From: Kryptolebias marmoratus
Lineage: Eukaryota; Chordata; Actinopteri; Cyprinodontiformes; Rivulidae
Direction of reading: 5' to 3'
Assembly: GCF_001649575.2 (NCBI RefSeq)
Contig: NC_051452.1
Span: 8,172,591 to 8,236,590 of the forward strand
Length of the DNA stretch: 64,000 bases
This document shows positions 37,530 through 51,080 of this stretch, piece after piece (position 1 is the stretch's first letter; each line of letters begins with the position of its first letter). The translations under genes were made by a program, and so were the position numbers. The notes beneath the pieces were generated by a model, which was not told where the DNA came from, searched no databases, and saw nothing but the letters and a program-made list of their open reading frames with translations.

Positions 37530-38249
37530 GAAAACGATCGATTATCGTCCATCAATCCATCAGTCTTCTATAGCTTATCGGTGGTCAGGTGGAGGAAGCA
37601 ACAGGTTCAGGAGAAAAACAAACACCTTCCTCTCCCCGAGGACATGTGGTGATTATTAGTGGACAACATGATTGGTCAGATAGCAGAGGCAACAGGTCCT
37701 CTGTCTCCCCAGAGACTCTCCAGCTCCTCCTGAGAAATCCCAAAGCATTCCCAGGCTAGAGAGGATACATAATTCCTCCAGTGAGTTCTGGGGCTGCCTC
37801 CAAGGTCTCTTTCCAATAAGACAAGCCCAAAAAACCTCCAAAGGATGGCGCCCTAATCAGATGAACCACCTCAAATGACTCCTTTCGATGAGGAGGAGCA
37901 GCGGCTCTACTTCGAGCTCCCCCCGGATGATGGCGCTCCGCACCTGATCTCTAAGGCTGCTTGTGTCCAGAATCTCGTTCTTTCGGTCCTGATCCAAACC
38001 TCATGACTGTAGGTGAAGGTTGGAACGTAGATGAACCAGTAAATCGAGTGTTTTGGCTTTCAACTCGACTCTTTCTTCACCACAACCAATCGAAGCAACG
38101 CCCTCATTACTGAAGACGAGGCCCCGATCCCGTTGGTACATCTGCTCCATCCTACCATCACTCATAAACAAGAGTCCCAGACACCTGAACTCCTCCACCT
38201 GAGACAAAGAACGAATCCTCCTGTTTCTGGTTGAGAACCATGGCAACAA
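37530..38249 (-). mobile_element. LINE 3'-end fragment, reverse-transcriptase C-terminal region
   Basis: On the minus strand broken frames include VEEFRCLGLLFMSDGRMEQ, then further on a FWACLIGKRPWRQPQN-like stretch, and at the 3' end ccatcagtcttctatagctt reversed. This is the tail of a common fish non-LTR retrotransposon (L2/CR1-like, assigned from memory of the motifs). Stops and deletions make it dead. Confidence 0.75.
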
Positions 38250-41200
38250 ATTTCTATTATGATAAAACTGGGGAAAAAAAGATACAAAAGGTCGAATTTA
38301 CACAAACACCGTACAACTGTGTGGATTTTATAGTTTATTTCATAAAATCATGTTTGAATTGAGGATAATAAGACCAGTTTTTTTCTCAGGAAATACACAA
38401 TATTATTCATAATGAGGGAAAAAAATATCAGTGCGTATTGTTGCTGAAATTTGTGAAGAATCTGAAACTGATTTGTTAAAGTTAAGACAATCAGAACTGA
38501 AACTGAAGCTGCCTCCTCTCTGCGAACATCGCCGCTCTTCAGGTGACCTTGGACGGAACGCTGACCTCTGACCCTCAGCAGGCTCTGGGCCTGAACCTGC
38601 TTCCTTGTCGTGGTCCTGTCGAGGCCTGAGCACTCTTCAAGTTCCTCCGAAGAGGAAGTGACGACAGCTTCTGATCCGGTGAGGTACCTATAACTCTGTG
38701 TGATGAGAAAGATAAAAAGAAGCCAATTTGGGTCTGGCTTTTTCATTTTAACCGATTCAAATTGGTAAATAACATCCATCTCAAAGCTGAGGTTTCATCA
38801 ACACTAAACTGACAACCTGGAAGAATTAAAAACATCATCTGACCAAATTTCAAAGCTAACTATTTACCAAAATACATCTAAATTCTTAGATTTTAATCCT
38901 AAAATCCAATCATTCTCTTCTAGAAGCTCTTCTGTTTTAGATAAACTAATCATTATTTCATCTTAGATTGTTAAAGTATTACTTGTCGATGCGTTTTTTT
39001 CTTCATAAATCCCTAAACTCTAGTGTTAGTCTTTTTTTTTGTTGTCGCCTTCATTGTTTGATTCTATTTTCTTAAATTAGATTATTTTGGAATACAACCT
39101 TAAAGAAAAAATTGGGTTTTTCCTCCTTATTTGGTGTAAATTAGGAGATCAGCTGTTGAGATCTGATAAGTGTGAATTTAATAAATAATGTAATGATTGA
39201 GCTCCTGTAAGATATAATAAATCTGTTGTTTGGTCGCTTTAACGAGAGCTTAATATGTGGTCAGTTGAAGGAAGGTCATCACCCTTCCTTATCCTCATCT
39301 ATTCACTACAATTAGCAAAATAAAAGCTATAATTACCAAAACAGTAGCTAAGGGTTAATTCCAGCAGAACGGTGGATAAAAGCTAGAATTAGCCAAACAA
39401 CAGCTAAATGTTAAAATAAATCAATTATACTGAAGTTTATTTCAAAGAGCACAGTCTTTCAAGGATTTTAAAAGTTCTTTATTCATTTTAATAAAGGGAA
39501 AAAAGTAGAAAAGTTAGAAAAAGTAGAAGATGAAGCTGTAATGTCCTGAAGAAGATTGTTTTGATGCATGAACTGAATGGATCTTATTTATATTTACATC
39601 GTCACCAGTAATTCATTCTTCGTTCTAACAATGTTTTTTGTTTCCTTATTCTAAAAGCATTTAGCTGTTTTTAAAAAAATCCTGTTTCGTTCCAAAGAAA
39701 TCTTCTTATTTTTGTTGTTTTGCAGGATTCACAGCAGCGCTGACGTTGTTCCTTTTTATTAGAAGTCATCACTCAGTTCTTGCGTTAATATTATGCTTTC
39801 CATTATTTTCCACACGGTGTAAATGCTAATCTGACATCATTGCTCTAACATAATGCCCTTTTTAATTTCAGACAGTATATTTACATCCTAATAACTCGGG
39901 GAATCCTCTTGGTGTTGAGTAATGAGCGATTAAATTCAGACTTTGCAGGTTATGTTTCCATAATGTGGTTAAAGATATGAAACATAAATCTCAGTTATCT
40001 CCCCCCACAGGGCTGCGCATCTTTACACGTGGTTTTGTTGGGAACGTACAGACACGTTCAGCATGATGGCATCAAGCAGGATTCTTTGAATAAATGCATA
40101 TCACCCGCCGCCTTTTAAACTAAGACAGTAAAACCTTAAGGATCCTTCATTTTCAGTGAGCTTATAATGCAGGTGTATGCTTAAATAAGAAGCTTAACTC
40201 ATCAGATTCATTAGTTTTCCTGAACAGTCATGCCAGGGATACAGTTAATAGTCATTTAGTGCAATCGTATTGAAAACATCCATCTAATCTCACCTTTGAG
40301 TTGATTATTTTGTTGCTGATTTAATCTTTGTGGAGCCGTTAAAGCCCACAGCTTTGTGGTTCTGATGAATACTAATCGCTGAATTAATCGTAAGGAAAAA
40401 GAAAGAGAAAAGCCCTCGCTCATTTTTAAAACATTTGTTGGAAACTGCAGGCTGCGGTTGGATGCTGGGGTCAGTGTTTTCCCACTGACTCGGTGTAAAA
40501 CTTGAGGGACATGCTGCTCGAGCTCTTTGCCCGAGGCTTCACACACACAAGTCTGGGGAGGAGACGGACCCGAGGAGACCCATCTGCAGCGAGCCCCCTC
40601 GGTCCGGCCCCGTACAGCCGAGGATTACTGCGTGGAAGAGGAAGAAAATGAGCGAGGAAGACGACTTCCCGTGAGGCAACTCCGCCACACAGCATAGCAA
40701 TCGGGAGGCGAGAAGCCGGCCGAGGAAAACAAGAGGCCAAACAGAGGTGAAGGTTGGACACAACAGCCTGAGGCGGACTGTTGAGGGCAGAGTGCTGCTC
40801 AAAACCAGCGTTCTGACTGGAGCCGGAGCCGCGCTGCTCGAAATGAGTCCAAACGCTGCAGCGAAATGGTTTTACAATCCACCAAGATGAATGTTTCCGT
40901 ACAGAATTAAACACACATTAGGCAGCTGTGTGTTGATGATTACTGTCACGAGCCATTAGAAGATTCATGGAGCCGCCCTGATGTGACTCTCCAAACACTG
41001 TTTGTTCTCCAGCCCTTAAAGCTGGAACCAGCACAGTGCGGCTAATTATTAAAACACACTTTGAGCTGTTTCAAATGCAGACATTTTTCTGTTTTATGCA
41101 TGTCAAACAGAAAAATATAGATCTTTTCAGTGTTTTTAGTATAAACTGACCTGCTGCCAAAAGGCGAAGGCGGATGATTGATTTTACACGTTTGTCAGGT

Positions 41201-41401
41201 AACAAACTGTAGTTTTTAGCATTTTAACATCATATTTTGCACACTTTTATTCTTTTTGTAGTTCTTAATCAATTTGTTGATCTGTCGTAATCGTGTTTTC
41301 TCCCGTTTTCTGCAGAAATAATCTTCCAGACTGGGATTTTTTAAGTCAATCTACCTAACTGAGCAGTTAGCTTTCTATCTGTCTCTGACGAGCCACAGCA
41401 T
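38250..41401. other. Intergenic DNA without recognised genes
   Basis: It is AT-rich, with a GC-richer patch at 40500-40860 that carries overlapping minus-strand frames of up to 147 codons. Those frames have no recognisable domain and look like chance frames in GC-rich DNA. A short R1 fragment lies at 40078. Confidence 0.6.
40078..40130 (-). repeat. R1 repeat, 3' end fragment
   Basis: Only the reversed 3' end remains: attctttgaataaatgcata followed by tcacccgccgccttttaaac. Confidence 0.65.
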
Positions 41402-41717
41402 GGATGGGCGGCTGTGGATCAGCGGTTAGAGCAGTTGTCCTCCAAATGAGAGAGTTGGAGGTTTGATTCCTGGCAGCGGTCATGTGTCAGAGTGTCTCTT
41501 GGAAAGACGCTGAAAGCTGAACCTCTGATGTGTATCATCGATGTATGAATGGAGTTTAAAGCACTGATTAGACTATAGAGTGATTTATTCAGATTAGCTT
41601 TGTAAAGGTGTGTATGAATGAGTGTGGACGGGTAAATGAGGACACAGATTGTGTTGTAAAGCTCTTTGAGTGGTCTGGTTGGCTAGAAAGGCGCTAAATA
41701 CGTACAGTCCATTCACC
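41402..41717 (+). mobile_element. tRNA-derived SINE
   Basis: The head reads ggcggctgtggatcagcggt and tagagcag (A-box-like), then gaggtttgattcctgg (B-box-like). Together they are the internal RNA polymerase III promoter of a tRNA-derived head. The body has the teleost SINE hallmarks ctctttgagtggtctggttg and gctagaaaggcgctaaatac. It joins directly to an R1 repeat, so one may have inserted into the other. Confidence 0.85.
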
Positions 41718-41915
41718 ATTTTATTGGAACTTTGATAAAATAATCATTGGATGTGCATCTCCAACTGATAGAGCCAAGATGGCCTCTTGAGTCAACATAA
41801 AAATGGCTTCAATTCACTTAATCCTTACAGATGTCGTGCTGCAGTTTGGTGTGGTAGTAGCCGAGAGTCATACACAACACGTATTCCAAATGCTACTCTT
41901 TGCGTGGAGTCGGCC
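41718..41915 (+). repeat. R1 repeat, core unit of a tandem pair
   Basis: It covers the core from attttattggaactttgata through ggtgtggtagtagccgagag, then passes directly into the next unit at tttgtctgttagc. Confidence 0.8.
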
Positions 41916-41917
41916 CT

Positions 41918-42437
41918 TTTTGTCTGTTAGCAAAATATCTCATGAACCAAATGGGTGGATTTAATTGAAACATTAAGAAAATCATCAATAGATGGACATA
42001 ATTCAATACGATTCGTTTTCTTTTCGGCACCAACATGTGTTGAATTTGCACTTTGTATATAATATTTGGACTTTATACCATCTGCTTTTTGTCCTTATTG
42101 CCTCATGTGACTACTTTGAGGGTATTAATTGTTATATGTTACCTAATTAAGGACCACAGATGAAAATTAGCAATCCAGCTATAACTCCTGCATATTTCTG
42201 TCTGTATTTATATCTCATAAATAAAAAACCTTAGCCAACAGAAAAATGGCTACAACTCAGTCAGTTTTACAGATATTGAGCCAAAAGTTGGTGTGGTAGT
42301 AGCTGAGAGTCATCTCCCGACATATCGCATGAGATTGGGCATAACATTAATTTCGAGGTTTGACCAAAATGGCTACGATTCCTATAAGATGATGTTAGTT
42401 TAAAACTCTGGCCTGGGATGTGCGTTCCCAGGAAGGC
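41918..42437 (+). repeat. R1 repeat, second unit, split by an insertion
   Basis: The core starts gtctgttagcaaaatatctc and breaks off near 42010. It resumes near 42228 at accttagccaacagaaaaat and runs to a decayed 3' hairpin (gcgttcccaggaaggc). The interruption is a separate element. Confidence 0.8.
42010..42228 (+). mobile_element. Retroelement 3'-end fragment inserted in R1
   Basis: About 220 bp interrupts an R1 copy. It contains aaggaccacagatgaaaatt and ends atctcataaataaaaaacc, an A-rich tail with an AATAAA, as expected of a LINE-type 3' end. No coding sequence remains, and the family is not identified. Confidence 0.55.
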
Positions 42438-43079
42438 TGTTATTTTCTGGTTTTGTGAGCTCACCCTTTCCTCACTCTTCCTCCTATATTCCTGCGGTGA
42501 CCCCTCTGCACTGCACACACAGACAAACCTACACAGGTCTTCACAGAAAGACTTGGCCCGAGGACAAAGACTGAGAGCTCCAATTTCCACCGGGCCCGCA
42601 AAGTCCTTCCATCCCTGTGAACTCGATCCTCCCTCGCCGGCGCTCGCAGAACTACACATCTACCTGCCTGTGTCAGCAGAGGAGGGCAGGAAACTGCAAA
42701 AGAAGGAGAAAAGAATAATTAAAGACGTGCATGTGCACTGATTCATGACAAGGCAGGATTATTATGCAACCAAAGCGTTGGATCCAACCTTTTGCAACGC
42801 CGTTTTTTATTTTATTTTTTTTGGCACTAAACCTTTACCTGCCAACTTCATCGCCACTGAGGGTAACAGCATCAGCGAAATCGCTAAAATAAGGATGCCT
42901 TAACGTATCCAGATGGTCCGCAGCAGCTCCGCAATTTGTCAAAGAAAATGATGCTGAGCCGTGTAAGAAATTAAGCAAAAACAAGCAGAACGCCGCTCTT
43001 AAGAGACGAGGCTCGCCTGGGTTTGTCGTTTTATTTTAGGCCACCATCTTCTGGGAAATTCAAGGCCGAGCGTTTCTTG

Positions 43080-43252
43080 TTTGGAGACATTTTGGTCAAA
43101 CCTTGAAGAAAAACGTCCTGCGTGATCTCATGCTCAGATTAAAGTATGTCAAATTTTAGCTCAACGTCTGTACAGTTAACTGAGCCTTGTTTTCTATTTT
43201 TTTTAAGGTCAGTTGGATGTGGCGACCATCTTGAATCGAGGTTGAAGATGAA
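43080..43252 (-). repeat. R1 repeat, inverted and diverged
   Basis: It is recognised from acattttggtcaaaccttga, caaattttagctcaacgtct and gtggcgaccatcttgaatc, all reverse complements of the R1 core, in order. Confidence 0.6.
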
Positions 43253-43711
43253 GAACCAGGGATTCGTTTCCAAAGAGGCAATAATGTGACCAGCAGGTGT
43301 GTTATCCCGTTTAGTGCGTTGTGTTTTTACTCTTTTATGTTAAATGTTTGTAAGGGTTTACAGGACGGAAACGAGGGGAGCTTTAAATTTTCTCCTCTGT
43401 GCTGACCTCTCCGGCCGGCTGAAGTTCGTTCAGAGTTGTGTTGGACATTAAACAGTGAGCCTCTTTTTAAGAAATGCAGAAGACATTTCTCCTAAAGGAT
43501 AGAGAAGAGGGGAAAAAAAAAGTCTTCTTTGGTGCCTCACCTTTTAACTCTGAGCGCTTTGATGTGGTCAGATGGAGAGCTGAGGCCTCCGCTTTTATCC
43601 GGGAGTAAGCCTGTTAGCCCGTTAGCCTGTGGAGGGATTCCCGCTAATGCAGGCAAGTCACAGTTGGCAAAAGATACTTTTATGTCCTGAAAAACCGGGT
43701 AACAGTGGCTG

Positions 43712-44325
43712 TGTGAGTGTCTGTTAGCAAAATATCTCGTGGACCGCGGGAGGAACTTCAATGAAACTTGCAGGAGCTAATCATCGGCTGTGCGTCTAAC
43801 GCGGATTAACTTTTGGAGTCAGCCCGATTCAAGATGGCTGCCACAGCCAAGTGACTGAAAACACAAAAATGTCTAAAACTAAGTGAAGTTTACAGATATT
43901 TAGCGAAAATGTGAGGCTGATCCAAACACACACTGAGTGCAAACAGACTGCATTAGATCTTTATTCGAAACATTTCCACCAATTCTGTCTGTTAGCAAAA
44001 TATATCATGAACCACTGGACAGATTTTAATGACACTTTAGGAAACGATGGTTGGAGCTTTTGAACACAACCCAATTTAAGTTGGTTACCACAATCAATTC
44101 ACCTCAGAAAACACAAAAAAACTGTCCATAAATCAGTGGATTGAGCTTAAATGAGTCAGTCACAACTCATGCTCTGAGAGTGACATTGTGGGATATTAAT
44201 ACTGAGGTTCAACTAAAATGTCTGCCACGGTGTCATTTCTCAATTTAAGGTCTTAGTCTAAAACTCTGGGAGGGAAGGTGATTTTTTTTTTCTTTCAAGG
44301 AATGCTCGGCCCCTAATTTAATGAA
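43712..44325 (+). repeat. R1 tandem dimer
   Basis: Two core units start at gtgtctgttagcaaaatatc (about 43721) and ctgtctgttagcaaaatata (about 43985). Only the second carries the 3' end (tttcaaggaatgctcggccc). Confidence 0.85.
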
Positions 44326-46507
44326 TGTAACCCCCTCAGACCACTGGGATGAGCCAGGATCAGTGCGTGTGCGTAGACGGATGAATAAAAGTTGCCTAAT
44401 ATGAATGTCCGTGCGTGTTTGGGTGTGTAAATGTGTGTTTGTCCTGGCGGCCCCTGCAGTGACTGAGTGTCTCTAATTGAGTGTGCTGCCTGCTCAGACA
44501 GTGTTGACATTCAGGCGGTGGAGGGGCCACCACTGGGGATGACAGCTGATCATTCTTCCAGCCAGCAGCCTAATTACACAGAGATGGAGAGAGGCATAAA
44601 CACACACGGAGAAAGGAGGCTCTTTAAAACAACAAACAGGTTCCGGTTGCTTCCAATCAAGCCTTCTGTCCTGCTGTTTTCGTCCATTCATAATAGCTGC
44701 CCCCCTCCCTTCGGCGGTTCGAAAAAACAGCCTACACCCCACTGGCTTCCTGCTCTCAGACGGAGCTCCTGTGACCACGCAGCCTCCCCGCCAGCTCCTT
44801 CAACCTGGCACCTCACCGCCCTCCCCAATTATACCAAAGTCCCGCGCTCCTGTGTGCGGTTTTCTTGTTGCCTGCGAGCGAAAAGGCGTCGAGCTCTCGC
44901 CGCCCCTCTGTCTGGTGCACAGAAAGATGCGCGCACACCCCCTTTGATGTATGGAGTCAATCAGACTTCATTGGACGGCGCTGCGATGGCCTCGAGTTAT
45001 TAGCGAGCTTACTCTCTGCTCGCCCAGATGATAAACTCTTTATGTGTCCACAGGCTTTTGTGGAGCAATAACAGCATCTCTGGCCTCCCTCGCCCTTCGC
45101 CATCCATTTCAGCAGGAGCCTGAACTCGGAGCGGAGGAGACCACGATAAATCAGCAGCCGAGCTACAAACGGTAAAGCCATTAAGCAATTACGTAACAGT
45201 TATTTCCTAATTAGCACTACCAATGAAACTCCTGTCTCATTCCAACTGTCCCAAACATAACATCTGGTACGTACAGAACCCTACCCGTTGGCGCATTACC
45301 GCCAATGGGTAAGAGTGTCCTAATTCTTTCTGTGATGAAGGGGGGACAACAAAAAGGGTCGTTATCCGGCCCCTCAAATGGGGACTTTTAAGGCCACATC
45401 CACACAGGAATGCTGATTTATGAACATATTTATAGTTTAAGCTTTGCTCCCACACAGAAAAACTGTTTTAGGAGACAGAAAATGGTGTTCATGGAAAATG
45501 GGTGAGCATTTTTGAAATGCCATCCCCTGCGTTTCTATAAGGACAGTCAACCGTTTGAAAACCATCATAGACCCACCTCTTACCTGACCTATGACCCCAA
45601 GCGTGACATAAATGACAAGAATGGCACACTGCATGCTTGCTGCAGATGCTTGTTTCTCAGTTACAGTAAAACCTTTGAATACTGTATGACTTTAGTGAAC
45701 AGACAAGGCTGATGAACAATAATCTTACCTTTAAAAAGAGAAATGCACATTTCTCTCATATTACATCATTTAATCTAAGGCCAAAAAGGGTTGTGTCACT
45801 TTACTGAACTGTCAACAAGAGACAAAACAAACGTTGCAGGAAATAAACTAGAAAAAACATTAAATATACATTAAAAAATGTAGGAAATGGGGATAATTTT
45901 AAAAGAGTGACACTATGTCCACACATTTGGAGCAAACTCCCAGTTAAAAGTAGTTGACGTGACACAAGGTAAAAGTTTAACTTCGAAGTCAGTTCTTGCT
46001 CTTGTAATTGCCGTCCCTGTCGCCATCTTGTGTTTACAGTTCATGTAAGCTTACAGTATGTGTGTGCGCCACTGAGTCTTCCCTGTTTCCCTGGTCCGGC
46101 AAAGTTAAGACAGAGTTTGGGTCATTTTCTGATGAAACTGTCTGTAGAAACATGGCTGTGTTTACGAGAATATTCCCACATGGAGAAGGCCTCGATTTAA
46201 CTTTTTTAGACATATTTTACGGTCATTTCTGTGCATATTTCTTTATTCAGTTTTGTTTACTGTCTGAAACAATGTAGGTGCAACCTGTAAGTGGAAAAAA
46301 AAAGGGATCCTTGCCCATACCACTCCATTTTGCTTATCATCACCAAGGGGTAAGGGACTCTGTAGGGTGTAGGGGGACAACAAATAAGTTTTTTTAAAAG
46401 CAGATGAAGGAGTGTAAGTTCTGTGTTCAGTCTTTATTATCACAACTGGTTTAATAGTATTATTAATCTATGTATTGTGTGGTTCTGATGTATTCCATTT
46501 TCAAAAT

Positions 46508-46690
46508 TGCATGTCGACATGCAATCTGTTGGGGATGACTCTCATCTACGACCCCACCAATGTCTGTAATATTGACTAAGTTTTAGGTATTTTCAGGTCA
46601 GAGGTCAGCTGTGGCATTAATCTTGAATTTTGAATCTCGGGTTGACTCCATATGTTAATCGGTTGTAAATGCATATTGATGTACATTTAC
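46508..46690 (-). repeat. R1 repeat, inverted fragment
   Basis: The reversed core runs from gatgactctcatctacgacc through ggttgactccatatgttaat. A 14-bp palindrome, gcatgtcgacatgc, sits at its edge. Confidence 0.7.
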
Positions 46691-48769
46691 AATATGCTCA
46701 AGACAGATAGATACAGGCATGGTAGCTTTCACGGTAGCTTTTCCTTCATCTCTACAGCAGATTATTCAGATACCGAGGCACGGCATTATGTCTAAACACA
46801 GCGACAGAAGTATGAATGAATGAAAAGGACGGACACCACCAAACACTCACACATCCCGTGTATCTGCAGGACTCCACTTAAGATTCATAAGCATTTAATG
46901 AGCGTCTCGTGGGTGTCAGCGTGCCTGACCTTGCTCCTTCCCTTCTCTTATACATCATAAAGGATGACTGTAGCCTGACAGGGAGGTGACTGTCAACCCT
47001 TTTGTGAAAGCGCGCCTGATCATTCATGAAAACTTTGGGTGAATACGATATGCCAGAACACAGAGAATGAGTAAATGCAAATATCTCAGTAATGGAGTGC
47101 GGGGGTATCGGGAGCGTCAGCGGACGAGCGTTCGGCCGCCGCATGTGTCTTTACATGTGTCCGTGCGTGCGCGCGAGTGAGCGAGCGAGCCTGCGAGCGT
47201 TCACCATGGTTGTCAAGTGCCTGAGCAGGCCAATCTCTCATCTGCCATCCACTCAGATAAACTGACATGCAGCCAAACCAAACAGACATAAAGACAGAGC
47301 GGAAAGCATCACTATGCAGCTCAGCAGTGCAGTTTGTCCTGACCTGTCTGGGGCCCTCTCCTCTCTGTTGATTCTAATGAGTTCCCCGGGGATGAGACTG
47401 CCAGCGTCCCAATGACACGCATTTAGTGGGGCTTGATGGGGGGAAGGGCATCAATACACAAACAGTGCACAAACCTCGGTGCACACAACTGTTTGAGCAA
47501 TAAAGAAAGGGGAAAATCTGGCATGCACCCCGTAAGATAGCACCTCACTGGGCTGCAACTGTTGGAGACTAGTTGGTGGCAAAAAACTTGACTCTGTTGA
47601 ATTAATATTAATATTTCAGGGTGAGCTGATGTTTTCAAAACCCAAATTAGCCTCAGTGTCTAAACTTGATAAAGTGCTTAAACAGGACAATGACAGAAAT
47701 TCAGAGATCAGCAAAAATTTATCTCTGCTGCTGTTTTCTTGATAAAACTAGCCTCCTAATCCCAACCGAGTATTTCTGTTGCTTAACCCTCACTATAGAC
47801 TGAAAGCAAGCATCTAAATGATGTAAACAAATCAATCAAGGCAACCTAATGACATTTTTACAACCAAAGCCAAGGAGTTTTAGAGTACGAACAAGATCAG
47901 GTCCCTGTAAGTGAAAGCAGAGGTACTTGAAGTTTAATTGTGGTACTCGTTTCATGACAGTTTTGCGATAAAGAATGAGCTCTAATTCTGTACAAACGAA
48001 GCATTTTTTACTGTTTGGCAGAAATGCTGATTGGGTCACAAGGAAAACTGCGAAACAAAGCAAACTTTTGGGTGGAAATTCACTGTTTTTTCGTTACTTT
48101 GTGCCAAGTTTAGTATTTCTGCACAGTCAGAGCAAAAAAAAAAAAAAAAGCATCGATAAAAATGTCTTTCTCAAAAAGCGAAAGTTTCAAAAGTCCCAGA
48201 GTACAACTTTAGTTGCCGCTAAATTAGTTTCTCCAGAATCCTCAGCCGTTTAGACAAGTATCTGGTGTAGTTTTTAAAGTCATGTTCTGACTTTGCAAGT
48301 GAAACAAAACCCTTATTTGTCTGCAATTTCCCGCGCTGGTATCAAAGGTTAAATGGTAAGAGGGCTGATCAGGTATTGTCTGTGCTAGACAAGCTCATTA
48401 ATGTGTCACAATTCATTATCAAAGCCTTGTCCCCACCTTGTCAGGTTGCTAATGGGAATATCAATCATAGACTTCCCCATCACGACCCTCCTCACATCTT
48501 CGCTTTGCATCTCTCCTCTGTTGACTCCTCATCCCCGAAATACCACCAGGCCCAAACAGATCTGTCTGGAACAAATGTCAAACACAATTCGGCTCAGGAG
48601 TAAACACCCACAAACATGGCCGACAGGCGGAGCGAGGTTGTCCTCGTGCCGTCGGCTCAGGTGATGTAGTCAGATCCAAGGTGGTGATCTTCCACGAACA
48701 AAGGAAGCATCATGGATTATTTTCTCTTTTTATTTTTTTTTAAATGCTTCAGTAAATAAAAGCCAAGCA

Positions 48770-49070
48770 GTCCTTGAAAGGATGCGTATCATCCGCTGCC
48801 TTTCACGATCATCTCATGTTGAGAAGTTTAGCCGTTCTGGTCAAACCCTGAAAACGCCAATCTGTGCAAACTCGTGCGATAATGTGAGACGTCACGCTCG
48901 GAGCATGCGTTAATGATTCTCTAAATTTCTGCTCTTTATTTGTCAAACTGGCAGAGTTAGAGCCGTTTTTGTGCTGGTTGATGTCGATTAGTTGTGGCGG
49001 CCATCTGGATTTAAAGATGGATAAACAAACACGGGCAAAAACATTATCGCCCACCCTTCAGCAAAGGTGG
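48770..49070 (-). repeat. R1 repeat, inverted, both ends present
   Basis: It starts ccttgaaaggatgcgtatca (3' hairpin reversed) and ends aaaacattatcgcccaccct (5' end reversed), with a diverged core between. Confidence 0.8.
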
Positions 49071-50578
49071 TTAAACAAATAATGGAGTCCGTGAAACACA
49101 AACGATGTGGAGGAAATTAGAATCTGAATGAGCAAGATCACCTGTAAGGGTCACTTTTCTAAAATATAACCATAAAACTGTCGAAGTAACAATTTTAGAG
49201 AAGAAAACATGTTGATATGATTCCAGTTGTGAGAATGAATTGTTTCTGAAACTAAAGATAGCCGTGTTCTGCCCACCACTTACAGGAATAAAAGAAAAGC
49301 AAAAGACTTGTTAAATCGTGAGTCAAACTCAATCAACAAGCTTTTGTGTTTCCCAGCCTGAAATCCCAACATTTAGTGAGTGTAAATGAAACATAAAGGT
49401 CCTGAGAAGTCAGCGTTGTGTGAAATACTTTCAAAATTAAACAGCTTTTTTAAAAACAGGAAATGAAACAAGCTCTAAAGTGACATTTAAAGCGCTTAAA
49501 CGATCAGATAACCAATCAGAAAACCCACATTCGTGTCCAATTTAAAAATCAGATCAAATGCTTTTCAGTTCGTAAGAAATGCTGAAAACCTACCAATTAA
49601 ATAGCTGCTACTGGTTACTGAAGAACCTTTATGTAGTTATCAGTGTTATTTTTCTTTTCCACACGTTAAATTAGTAGCCTACAGGCAGCTACTTAGACTA
49701 ATGAGTCACAGTTATAAAATAATACGGATAATTACACCAGCTGGTTTTACAGCAGTGTTGTATTCAAGTTAATCTCTGCAAACTATGAAATCAAACATTA
49801 GGAAAGGTTATCCTGAACTAAATCAAACTGCAGTTTAGAAGAGTTTAATCCTGTTGTACGTCGGTGCGCGCTCATTGTAAACAAAGCACTTTTATCTGCA
49901 TACTCGGCTCAGCGGAGCAAAACGTTAAAACTGTCTGACTTCTCTGTACGTCGTCGTCTTTGGCCTGTTTTCAATCACTTCGGCTGTTTTCTGCAGGCGA
50001 GGTAGTTGGCAGCCGATTTTCCTTGCAAGTTTTTAATTTAAGGACACGTCAAACATCAATATGAGGAAAAAATTGTGCGGGTTTCTTTCTTTACTTGATG
50101 TTTTTGGGGGTTTTTTCAAACAGTCTTCATAATTTCTTGAGTTAAATTAATCCATCCTGATGTTCTGTGATAATTTAAAGACGAGTTGTTTTTAGTGCGA
50201 AGCAAGAACCTGAAAGTTTCTTTCAGGAGAAGCAATAAACGGGCAGTTAAAGATGTGTAACGCAATAAAATTGCAAACTATTCCTTTTGTTTTCTTCATT
50301 TTCTTTCTCTCCTCCAAGTTAATACAGCGCCGGGGCTGAGAGGAGTTCATCGACTTGGACAGCTTGATAGCAGGCGTTGCCGCCGAAGCTCCCGCTCTTA
50401 AATTGCCTGTAATTTCATTTTTGTGTGTAAATATGTGTTTCTTGTCAGGTGCGTGGTGGCGAGAAGAAAAACAGGCACGCAGACAGCTCTGACAAGCAAT
50501 TACACCACAGCTTGTTTGGGAGACAGGCTGGGATGAGCTCAGGTCTGCCGGCGGGGCACACGACTGTATGCTCCAGGG

Positions 50579-50604
50579 NNNNNNNNNNNNNNNNNNNNNN
50601 NNNN
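50579..50604. other. Assembly gap (26 N)
   Basis: Twenty-six undetermined bases are followed by a G-rich tggggggtggggggg repeat. The gap was probably caused by the G-rich sequence. Confidence 0.98.
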
Positions 50605-50892
50605 TGGGGGGTGGGGGGGTGGGGGGGTGGCAGGTTGGGTTGTCCAAAGGGAGAACAGTGGTGAAAAGCCCTCAGGCTCTGAGGTTTATTTCATTTTAAT
50701 GTCTGTGCTGTCGATTGAGCTTTTCTGCTCTCCTCACATCTGGTTGCAGTTAGTAATCAGCACACCTGCGCAAATGGTTCCAGGTTTGATGAGGTGTTCC
50801 CGTTCCATCCGTTCATCTACGTTCAGCTAGTCTGCCTTGCAGCATCTTTGGGTTTCCTTGTCAAAAAGAACCGATCACTTCCTTCACCTCAG

Positions 50893-51080
50893 GTGGTGTC
50901 CGATCCTGGTCCTGGAGGACCACCGTCCTGCAGCTTTTAGATGTTTCTCTGCTCTTCAGCAGGTCTTTGACTTCTGCAGAAGCCTGTTAATTCAAATCAG
51001 GTGTCAAAGCAGAGAAACGACTACAACCTGCAGGATGGTGGCCCACCAGGACCAGGACTAGGACTAGGACTGGACACTGA
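50893..51080. mobile_element. Foldback MITE, second copy
   Basis: It has the same structure as 21308-21494: ggtgtccgatcctggtcctg at the left and ccaggaccaggactagg...actggacac at the right. A 6-bp ggacta unit has been duplicated in the right arm. Confidence 0.8.

Larger units (their letters stand above)
44330..50578. other. Intergenic DNA without recognised genes
   Basis: It contains two R1 fragments and a possible old DNA transposon around 45385-45930 (ggccacatccacacaggaat; tatgtccacacatttgg). A 178-codon plus-strand frame at 44467-45003 has no recognisable domain. CpG-rich sequence lies near 47100-47200. Nothing else is assignable. Confidence 0.6.

Noticed and set aside
40471..40914. 147-codon minus-strand open frame
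   Set aside because: It overlaps other frames in a GC-rich patch and shows no homology I can recognise.
44467..45003. 178-codon plus-strand open frame
   Set aside because: There is no recognisable domain, start context or neighbouring splice structure; such frames are expected by chance in GC-richer DNA.
45385..45930. Possible old DNA transposon with tccacaca ends
   Set aside because: The ends could not be paired convincingly as inverted repeats, so it is mentioned only within the region note.
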